The position numbers and the translations under genes were made by a program. From an uncultured Acidimicrobiaceae bacterium (lineage in GTDB: Bacteria > Actinomycetota > Acidimicrobiia > Acidimicrobiales > Ilumatobacteraceae), in assembly GCA_903919215.1 (NCBI GenBank), contig CAIXHI010000364.1:1-7651 (forward strand): a stretch of 7,651 nucleotides of DNA, in the 5' to 3' direction. The notes under the pieces were generated by a model that saw nothing but the letters and a program-made list of their open reading frames with translations, was not told the origin of the DNA and did no database searches. Below are positions 1 to 4,617 of the stretch, one piece after another (positions within the stretch are counted from its first letter, which is position 1; every line of letters begins with the position of its first letter).

Positions 1-786
1 CTCAACCTGTACGACACAGAGGCTGCGTGGAAGTTGGTGCAGCGCTTCGGTCGCCCGGCGTGCGTGATCGTGAAGCATGCGAACCCGTGCGGTGTGGCTG
101 TGGCCGACACGATCGAAGAGGCCTATGTGCTGGCCAATGCGTGCGATCCGGTCAGCGCGTTCGGTGGCATCGTGGCGCTCAACCGGCCTGTGCCGGTCGC
201 GCTGGCTGAGGCGCTCGCGCCGGTGTTCACGGAGGTTGTCGTCGCCCCGTCGTACGCGCCCGAGGCGCTCGACGTGTTCGCCAAGAAAGGCAACCTGCGC
301 GTGATGTCGGCCGGTACACCCAAGGGTGCAGCGCTCGACATCCGCTCCATCGACGGTGGTCTGCTGGTGCAGCAGGTCGACTCGGTGTCGCCCAGCCGTT
401 CGAACTGGCAGGTGGTCTCAGCCGAGCAGCCAACTCCCGAGCAGTGGGGCGACCTCGAGTTCGCGTGGCAGGTGTGTGCGGTGGTCAGCAGCAACGCGAT
501 CGTCTACGCCAAGGATGGTCAGGCGTTCGGCATCGGCGCCGGTCAGCAGAACCGTCTCGACAGCGCGCGCATCGCCGCCGACCGCTCGGCCGGTCGGGCC
601 GTGGGCGGGGTATGCGCGAGCGACGCATTCTTCCCGTTCCGCGACGGCCTCGATGCCGCTGCTGCGGCGGGGATCACGGCTGTGATCCAGCCCGGTGGCA
701 GCGTGCGTGATGCGGAGGTGATCGCCGCCGCCGATGAACACGGCATCGCCATGGTGTTCACCGGCGAGCGACACTTCCGTCACTGA
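1..786 (+). CDS. purH: Bifunctional purine biosynthesis protein PurH, C-terminal AICAR transformylase half (5' end outside window)
   Basis: The reading frame is open from base 1 and ends with TGA at 784-786, giving 261 residues that lack the N-terminal IMP cyclohydrolase domain and the start of the transformylase domain. PurH transfers a formyl group from 10-formyl-THF to AICAR and closes the ring to IMP, the last two steps of de novo purine synthesis, in the cytosol. Visible family motifs are VKHANPCGVA near residue 24 (the Lys-His pair is catalytic in characterised homologues), DPVSAFGG, SNAIVYAKDG, FGIGAGQQNR, SDAFFPFRDG, IQPGGSVRD and the typical C-terminus ending RHFRH. The E. coli protein is about 529 residues, so roughly half is present. 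The TTG at 34 is internal and not a start, because upstream codons continue the family sequence. The gene converges on the minus-strand membrane protein gene, with stop codons 24 bp apart. I am very sure of the family. Confidence 0.97.
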   Translation, partial: LNLYDTEAAWKLVQRFGRPACVIVKHANPCGVAVADTIEEAYVLANACDPVSAFGGIVALNRPVPVALAEALAPVFTEVVVAPSYAPEALDVFAKKGNLRVMSAGTPKGAALDIRSIDGGLLVQQVDSVSPSRSNWQVVSAEQPTPEQWGDLEFAWQVCAVVSSNAIVYAKDGQAFGIGAGQQNRLDSARIAADRSAGRAVGGVCASDAFFPFRDGLDAAAAAGITAVIQPGGSVRDAEVIAAADEHGIAMVFTGERHFRH

Positions 787-788
787 GC

Positions 789-805
789 AGCGCCACAGAG
801 GCGCT
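789..805. terminator. Small hairpin between convergent genes, possible bidirectional terminator
   Basis: A perfect 6-bp inverted repeat, AGCGCC at 789-794 and GGCGCT at 800-805, has a 5-nt ACAGA loop. It lies in the 24-bp gap between the purH stop and the stop of the opposing membrane protein gene, where a shared terminator is expected. The stem is short and no T-tract follows on either strand, so this is a position-based guess. Confidence 0.35.
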
Positions 806-810
806 TCGGT

Positions 811-1905
811 CTACGCAGATTGGGGCGGAGTGTCGTCGGCCGCGGCGGTCGCCGCCTGCACTCGCTTCGCGTTGTCCTGTACCGCCGACGCCACCAGTGC
901 GGCACCCACCAGAATCAACGCGGCGATGATGGCCACAGCGCCGGTGCTAGGGCGCGACTCCGGCTTCATCTCCGCCGCGATGAACGCGATCAGGCCGCCC
1001 GCAGCAAGCAGCGCACCCCACCACGTGGTTGCGCGGCGTGCCCCGTGGGAACCGACGATGCACACGACGACGCCGACGAGTGCCACGAACAGTGGGCCGG
1101 TGGTTCCGCCGAAATCGGCCACCTTCAGCACGGTGCCGGCCAACGAGGAGGCGAGGCCGGCGGCGACGAGTGCCGTCGCCGGACCCTTGCGCCCGCGCCG
1201 GTCGAGCCACCACGTGGCGCCGAACAGGGCGACCGCACCGGCGAGGTAGATCAGCCCCTCATCGCCGATGTCGTCCGTGATCTCCGTGGGGAGCAACGAG
1301 TTCGAGCTCCCCATATTGAGGTCCTGACATTGGGCGTCGAAGCTGTCGAAGTCGCCCTCGTTCATGTACTGCATGCAGCGGTCGTAGTGGCCGGTGTCGC
1401 GGTTGCTGAGCGTGCCCAGCGCGAACACCAATGACAGCGCCGCGATACCGAGCAGCAGATTGCGGTGGCGCAGTCCGGGCAACGCCCACGCCCCGCCGAA
1501 CACGGCGACCATCACCAGGCCAGTACCCAGGGTGCTGTTCCCGCTGTCGGCCGTGGCGGCGATGCTGAACACCGTCCCGCCGACGACGAACAGGCCGACA
1601 GCGAGCGCTTGCAGCGCCGGCACTTTCACGAACATTCGCAGCGCCCACGCAGCGACCGCCAGCGCGATGCCGACGCCGATGAGCGTGCCGCGGCTGGGGT
1701 CGTCGCCCGCAGCGAGGATCAGCACGCCGACGGCCAGCACGGCGCCGCCGATTCCGGCGAACGTGTCGCGCAGGTTGGGTGTCGGGCGCTCCATCGAATC
1801 TGGGCCCAACCAGTCAAGCAGTCGCGCCCCCAAAGGCTTCTGCGAAGCGGCGGTCGCCCCGCTGTCGCCGTCCGATGTGCCGTTCTGAACGTCGGCCTCA
1901 GCCAT
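811..1905 (-). CDS. Multi-pass integral membrane protein of unknown function (364 aa)
   Basis: I do not recognise a family. The start is ATG (complement of 1903-1905), chosen because AAGGGGGG lies 3 nt upstream and the N-terminus then looks natural. The open frame continues further upstream, but only as antisense of metF. Residues 1-47 are hydrophilic, with a Gly/Ser/Asp-rich beginning. About ten hydrophobic segments follow, near 48-67, 73-90, 97-117, 126-144, 148-165, 214-233, 243-260, 270-286, 293-311 and 321-342. Between the fifth and sixth segments is a 48-residue acidic loop (about 166-213) with two cysteines, C177 and C193, that could form a disulfide if the loop is outside the cell. 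The C-terminal tail is short and polar. No catalytic motif, transporter signature or signal peptidase site is visible. It is transcribed divergently from metF and convergently with purH, so it stands alone. Coding is likely real, given the Shine-Dalgarno, clean membrane pattern and precise fit between neighbours; function is unknown. Confidence 0.85.
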   Translation of the reverse strand: MAEADVQNGTSDGDSGATAASQKPLGARLLDWLGPDSMERPTPNLRDTFAGIGGAVLAVGVLILAAGDDPSRGTLIGVGIALAVAAWALRMFVKVPALQALAVGLFVVGGTVFSIAATADSGNSTLGTGLVMVAVFGGAWALPGLRHRNLLLGIAALSLVFALGTLSNRDTGHYDRCMQYMNEGDFDSFDAQCQDLNMGSSNSLLPTEITDDIGDEGLIYLAGAVALFGATWWLDRRGRKGPATALVAAGLASSLAGTVLKVADFGGTTGPLFVALVGVVVCIVGSHGARRATTWWGALLAAGGLIAFIAAEMKPESRPSTGAVAIIAALILVGAALVASAVQDNAKRVQAATAAADDTPPQSA

Positions 1906-1971
1906 GAGCCCCCCTTGGTTTTCGTACAGACTGACACGCGTTGAGGGCTGAGCCGCGCCAAGCTGTATGGA
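1906..1971. promoter_or_regulatory. Divergent promoter region between the membrane protein gene and metF
   Basis: These 66 bp must hold the promoters of both divergent genes. For metF, CAAGCT at 1959-1964 lies exactly 7 nt before the GTG start. That is the spacing seen at the three downstream leaderless-type genes, but the first base of the -10 consensus (TANNNT) is wrong. No convincing -35 box is visible for either direction, and no clear -10 box for the minus-strand gene. I see no obvious operator palindrome or riboswitch fold. Confidence 0.4.
1909..1916 (-). promoter_or_regulatory. Shine-Dalgarno site of the membrane protein gene
   Basis: On the minus strand, AAGGGGGG is followed by CTC and the ATG at 1905. 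It fixes the start of the membrane protein. It also contrasts with the plus-strand genes of this window, none of which has a recognisable ribosome binding site. Confidence 0.7.
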
Positions 1972-2832
1972 GTGGCACGCATCTCCGATCTTCTCGCCGG
2001 CGGGCGCACCTGTTCCTTTGAGTTCTTCCCGCCCAAGCACGAAGCTGGCTGGCTCAGCCTCGGGCGCACGATCTCCGAACTGGAAGACCTCCAGCCCGAC
2101 TTCGTCAGCGTCACCTACGGGGCTGGTGGCAGCACGCGCACCAAGACCGCCGACCTGGTGAGCTGGGTACGCCGACAGACCGCCATCGCCCCGATGGCGC
2201 ACCTCACGTGTCAGGGCCACACCCGCGCCGACATCCGCGACATTCTGATGGACTACCGGGCCGAGAACGTCGAGAACATCCTCGCCCTGGGCGGCGACCC
2301 ACCGGCTCATGGAGCCGATCCGGTGCCCAGCGACTATCGCTTCAGCGGCGAGCTCGTGGACGACATCCGCGAGTTTGGCGGGTTCTCCGTCGGCGTGGCA
2401 GCGCACCCGGAGCTGCACCCGCGCTCGCCCGACCGCGACACCGACCGGCGGCACCTGGCGGACAAGTTGCAGCGGGCCGACTTCGCGATCACGCAGTTCT
2501 TCTTCGACGTCGAGCACTACCGGCAGATGGTCGACGAGCTTGCCGACCTGGGCACCACCAAGCCGGTCGTGCCGGGCATCATGCCCATCAGCAACCTCGG
2601 CCAGGTGACTCGCATGGCGCACATGAGCGGCGCCGAAGTACCGGAGTGGGTGCAGAAGGCGATGTCGAAAGCCGGTGACGACCTCGACGAAGGTGAACGG
2701 ATCGGCGTTGAACTGGCCACCGAGTTGTGCGCCCGCCTGCTCGAAGCCGGCGCTCCGGGTCTGCACTTCTACACGCTCAACCGCAGTTGGGCGACGCGCC
2801 AGATCTTCGCCAACCTCAACCTCCGCGCGTAG
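1972..2832 (+). CDS. metF: Methylenetetrahydrofolate reductase
   Basis: MetF is a cytosolic flavoprotein that reduces 5,10-methylene-THF to 5-methyl-THF, the methyl donor for methionine synthesis. The 286-aa product (E. coli MetF is about 296) shows the family landmarks in order: FEFFPPK at 16-22, with E17 matching the catalytic glutamate (E. coli Glu28); SVTYGAGGSTR at 46-56; AHLTC at 76-80; ENILALGGDPP at 101-111, with D109 matching the flavin-tuning aspartate (E. coli Asp120); AAHPELHP at 143-150; and QFFFD at 175-179. The GTG start gives MARISDLLAGGRT, which places FEFFPP at the usual distance from the N-terminus in actinobacterial homologues. There is no Shine-Dalgarno sequence. An ATG at 1967 is out of frame. 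The TAG stop falls inside a GC-rich tandem repeat. With purH nearby, two folate-dependent enzymes share the locus, but convergent and divergent gene directions rule out a common operon. Confidence 0.96.
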   Translation: MARISDLLAGGRTCSFEFFPPKHEAGWLSLGRTISELEDLQPDFVSVTYGAGGSTRTKTADLVSWVRRQTAIAPMAHLTCQGHTRADIRDILMDYRAENVENILALGGDPPAHGADPVPSDYRFSGELVDDIREFGGFSVGVAAHPELHPRSPDRDTDRRHLADKLQRADFAITQFFFDVEHYRQMVDELADLGTTKPVVPGIMPISNLGQVTRMAHMSGAEVPEWVQKAMSKAGDDLDEGERIGVELATELCARLLEAGAPGLHFYTLNRSWATRQIFANLNLRA

Positions 2833-2863
2833 GCCCGCCCAGGCCCGCGCCCAGGCCCGCCCC
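2831..2863 (+). repeat. Three imperfect GC-rich tandem units at the metF stop codon
   Basis: The units AGGCCCGCCC (2831-2840), AGGCCCGCGCCC (2841-2852) and AGGCCCGCCCC (2853-2863) follow each other directly. The first overlaps the last two bases of the metF TAG. The middle unit is 2 nt longer. This looks like slippage-type expansion; no function is evident. Confidence 0.6.
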
Positions 2864-2884
2864 GGCGACCCTCCAGCCCAGCCC

Positions 2885-2959
2885 CTCGGCCCCCGGTTCC
2901 CGGCTCTGTGTCGCGGGTCTGACCGCCATCTCTGATGCACGAGGCCGCGACACAGACAG
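2885..2959 (+). repeat. 75-bp direct repeat, copy 1
   Basis: This block is identical, base for base, to 2984-3058. It starts CTCGGCCCCCGG and ends CGCGACACAGACAG. Inside it, TCTGTGTCGCGG at 2905-2916 is the exact reverse complement of CCGCGACACAGA at 2945-2956, leaving a 28-nt loop with a small CATC/GATG inner hairpin. The outermost 20 bases (2885-2904) lie outside the inverted arms. The flanks are only partly similar (CCCAGCCC against CCCGGCCT upstream), so the duplication boundary is fairly sharp. Confidence 0.95.
2905..2956 (+). terminator. Large stem-loop downstream of metF, possible terminator
   Basis: The 12-bp arms of repeat copy 1 could fold in RNA 72 nt after the metF stop and end its transcript. 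No T-tract follows and the loop is 28 nt, so this is less typical than a classic intrinsic terminator. An overlapping alternative pairs CGGGTCTG (2914-2921) with CAGACCCG (2957-2964). That alternative exists only at copy 1, because the bases after copy 2 differ. Confidence 0.3.
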
Positions 2960-2983
2960 ACCCGCCGGCGACCGGCCCGGCCT

Positions 2984-3058
2984 CTCGGCCCCCGGTTCCC
3001 GGCTCTGTGTCGCGGGTCTGACCGCCATCTCTGATGCACGAGGCCGCGACACAGACAG
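2984..3058 (+). repeat. 75-bp direct repeat, copy 2
   Basis: This is a perfect copy of 2885-2959 at an offset of 99 bp, separated from it by the 24-bp GC-rich spacer 2960-2983. Its inverted arms fall at 3004-3015 and 3044-3055. It ends 65 bp before the -10 box of the aldehyde dehydrogenase gene. Perfect identity points to recent duplication, or to a conserved repeat family kept homogeneous by recombination. Confidence 0.95.
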
Positions 3059-3123
3059 GGATGCCAGGGATGCCGGGGGAGGGAAGGGGGCGTCCGCTAG
3101 TACGCGCCGCTGTCCGCGCGACG

Positions 3124-3129
3124 TAGCCT
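3124..3129 (+). promoter_or_regulatory. Putative -10 box for leaderless transcription of the aldehyde dehydrogenase gene
   Basis: TAGCCT fits the TANNNT pattern and lies exactly 7 nt before the ATG at 3137, where transcription starting at the A of the start codon would place it. The 7 nt between (CTGGGCC) hold no Shine-Dalgarno sequence. No good -35 box is visible 16-18 bp upstream. Confidence 0.55.
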
Positions 3130-3136
3130 CTGGGCC

Positions 3137-4552
3137 ATGCGCGCGTACGAAAACATCTTCATCAACGGTCAATGGATTGCCTCCACCGGCACCGACACGC
3201 TCTCGGTCACCGACTCCACGACCGAAGAGATCATCGCCACCATCCCCGACGGCAGTGCTGCCGACGTCGACAAGGCTGTGGCCGCGGCGAAGGCCGCGTT
3301 CCCGGCGTGGAGCGCCCTGCCGAAGGAAGCCCGTGCCGAGTACCTGATGAAGATCCAGGCCGGTCTCGACGCTCGCACCGACGAACTGGCCGACACCATC
3401 GCCCGTGAGGTCGGCATGCCGATCTTCCTCAGCAACATCATCCAGGCCGGTCTGCCGAAGGCCAACTTCGGCATCGCCGCCGGGCTGCTGGCCTCCTACG
3501 AGTTCGAGCAGACAGTGGGCAACGCGCTCATCGTGCGCGAGGCCATCGGCGTCGTCGGCTGCATCACGCCCTGGAACTACCCGCTGCACCAGATCGCGCT
3601 GAAGGTTGCTCCCGCCCTCGCGGCTGGCAACACCGTCGTCGTGAAGCCCAGCGAGGTCGCCCCGATCAACGCGTTCATCCTCGCCGATGTGATCGAGGCC
3701 GCTGGTCTGCCGGCCGGTGTGTTCAACCTCGTCACCGGCGTTGGCCCGGTCGTGGGCGAAGCCATCGCCTCGCACCCCGATGTCGACATGGTCAGTTTCA
3801 CCGGCAGCACTCGCGCCGGTAAGCGGGTGGCTGAGGTCGCCAGCCAGACCGTGAAGAAGGTGTCGCTGGAACTCGGTGGCAAGAGCGCCAACGTGATCTT
3901 GGCCGACGCCGACTTCGAGAAGGCCGTGAAGGACGGTGTGGCCAAGTGCTTGCTGAACTCCGGCCAGACCTGCACGGCGCTCACCCGCATGCTGGTTCCC
4001 CGCGAGCGTCTTGCCGAGGCGGCGAAGATCGCCGGTGAGGCGGCGGAGACCTTCACCCCCGGCAACCCGTTCGAGAAGACCACCCGCCTCGGGCCGCTCG
4101 TGTCGGCTGCCCAGCGCGAGCGTGTGCGCGGCTTCATCAACAAGGGCATCGAAGAGGGCGCCACCCTGGTCACGGGTGGCGCGGCGAGCCCCGAGGGTCT
4201 CGACAAGGGTTTCTTCGTCTCGCCCACGGTGTTCAGCAACGTGGACCGCACGATGACGATCGCCCGCGAGGAGATCTTCGGGCCGGTGCTGTCGATCATG
4301 CCGTACGACACCGAGGCCGAGGCGATCGAGATCGCCAACGACACGGTGTACGGCCTGGCCGGTGGTGTGTGGGGCGAGCCCGATCACGCCAAGGCAGTCG
4401 CCCGTCAGATTCGTGCGGGCCAGGTGGAAGTGAACGGTGGCCCGTTCAACATCATGGCGCCGTTCGGTGGCTACAAGCAGAGTGGCCTCGGCCGTGAAGC
4501 GGGTACGTTCGGCCTCGAGGAGTTCACCGAGGTCAAGGCCCTTCTGCTCTGA
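3137..4552 (+). CDS. NAD(P)-dependent aldehyde dehydrogenase, substrate not determined
   Basis: The 471-aa product is a full-length member of the ALDH superfamily, which oxidises aldehydes to carboxylic acids with NAD(P)+. Family landmarks are intact: TPWNYP at 144-149 with the transition-state-stabilising N147; KPSE at 170-173 in the cofactor site; FTGSTRAG at 221-228; LELGGKS at 244-250 with the general base E245; NSGQTC at 274-279 with the catalytic nucleophile C279; and EEIFGPV at 378-384 with the cofactor-binding E379. The C-terminal oligomerisation segment (PFGGYKQSG.G.E) is also present. There is no signal peptide, so it should be cytosolic. These motifs are shared by many ALDH subfamilies, and I cannot choose between betaine-aldehyde-like, semialdehyde or generic DhaS-type substrates. 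Neighbours do not help: upstream are intergenic repeats and downstream is a membrane acyltransferase with its own putative promoter. The ATG is the natural start, with the -10-like box 7 nt before it. Confidence 0.95.
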   Translation: MRAYENIFINGQWIASTGTDTLSVTDSTTEEIIATIPDGSAADVDKAVAAAKAAFPAWSALPKEARAEYLMKIQAGLDARTDELADTIAREVGMPIFLSNIIQAGLPKANFGIAAGLLASYEFEQTVGNALIVREAIGVVGCITPWNYPLHQIALKVAPALAAGNTVVVKPSEVAPINAFILADVIEAAGLPAGVFNLVTGVGPVVGEAIASHPDVDMVSFTGSTRAGKRVAEVASQTVKKVSLELGGKSANVILADADFEKAVKDGVAKCLLNSGQTCTALTRMLVPRERLAEAAKIAGEAAETFTPGNPFEKTTRLGPLVSAAQRERVRGFINKGIEEGATLVTGGAASPEGLDKGFFVSPTVFSNVDRTMTIAREEIFGPVLSIMPYDTEAEAIEIANDTVYGLAGGVWGEPDHAKAVARQIRAGQVEVNGGPFNIMAPFGGYKQSGLGREAGTFGLEEFTEVKALLL

Positions 4553-4562
4553 CGCAGCGTGG

Positions 4563-4596
4563 CGAGGGGCGCGAGCGCCTCGCAAGCGGCCCCTCG
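4563..4596 (+). terminator. Nested GC-rich hairpin after the aldehyde dehydrogenase gene, probable terminator
   Basis: An 8-bp perfect stem (CGAGGGGC at 4563-4570 with GCCCCTCG at 4589-4596) encloses a second perfect 5-bp hairpin (GCGAG at 4571-4575, CTCGC at 4579-4583, loop CGC). It starts 11 nt after the ALDH stop. No T-tract follows, which is common for GC-rich actinobacterial terminators. The 3' arm could alternatively form a local GCCC-CTCG-GGGC hairpin at 4589-4600. The structure ends only 8 bp before the -10 box of the next gene. Confidence 0.55.
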
Positions 4597-4604
4597 GGGC
4601 ACCA

Positions 4605-4610
4605 TACTGT
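4605..4610 (+). promoter_or_regulatory. Putative -10 box for leaderless transcription of the acyltransferase gene
   Basis: TACTGT fits TANNNT and is followed by exactly 7 nt (TGACCCA) and the ATG at 4618. There is no Shine-Dalgarno sequence. Any -35 element would have to lie within the preceding hairpin, and none is obvious. Confidence 0.55.
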
Positions 4611-4617
4611 TGACCCA

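Larger units (their letters stand above)
2833..3136. other. 304-bp gene-free stretch between metF and the aldehyde dehydrogenase gene
   Basis: I find no credible gene here. Frames open on both strands are antisense or out-of-frame extensions of the neighbours. The stretch contains the short tandem repeat, then two identical 75-bp direct repeats separated by 24 bp. After these comes about 65 bp of purine-rich then mixed sequence leading to the putative -10 box at 3124. No tRNA-like cloverleaf or transposase remnant is visible. Confidence 0.75.

Noticed and set aside
34..36. TTG as a start codon for the first gene
   Set aside because: Codons from base 1 already match the PurH family, so the gene simply begins outside the window.
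1967..1969. ATG just upstream of metF as its start
   Set aside because: It is in a different frame from the MetF reading frame and leads to a 64-codon shadow frame.
811..3039. A 742-codon open frame on the minus strand
   Set aside because: Only 811-1905 looks coding. Upstream of the ATG at 1905 the frame runs antisense through metF and the intergenic repeats, giving Arg/Gly-rich, low-complexity sequence. A Shine-Dalgarno site supports the 1905 start.
2885..3058. Possible CRISPR array
   Set aside because: Only two copies exist, the repeat is 75 bp (too long), the single spacer is 24 bp, and no cas gene is in the window.
2885..3058. Possible repeat-containing protein, since the 99-bp period is a multiple of three and gives in-frame peptide repeats on both strands
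   Set aside because: The period fits by chance. The frames belong to antisense or read-through extensions with no start signal, and the DNA has inverted arms that better explain a nucleic-acid element.
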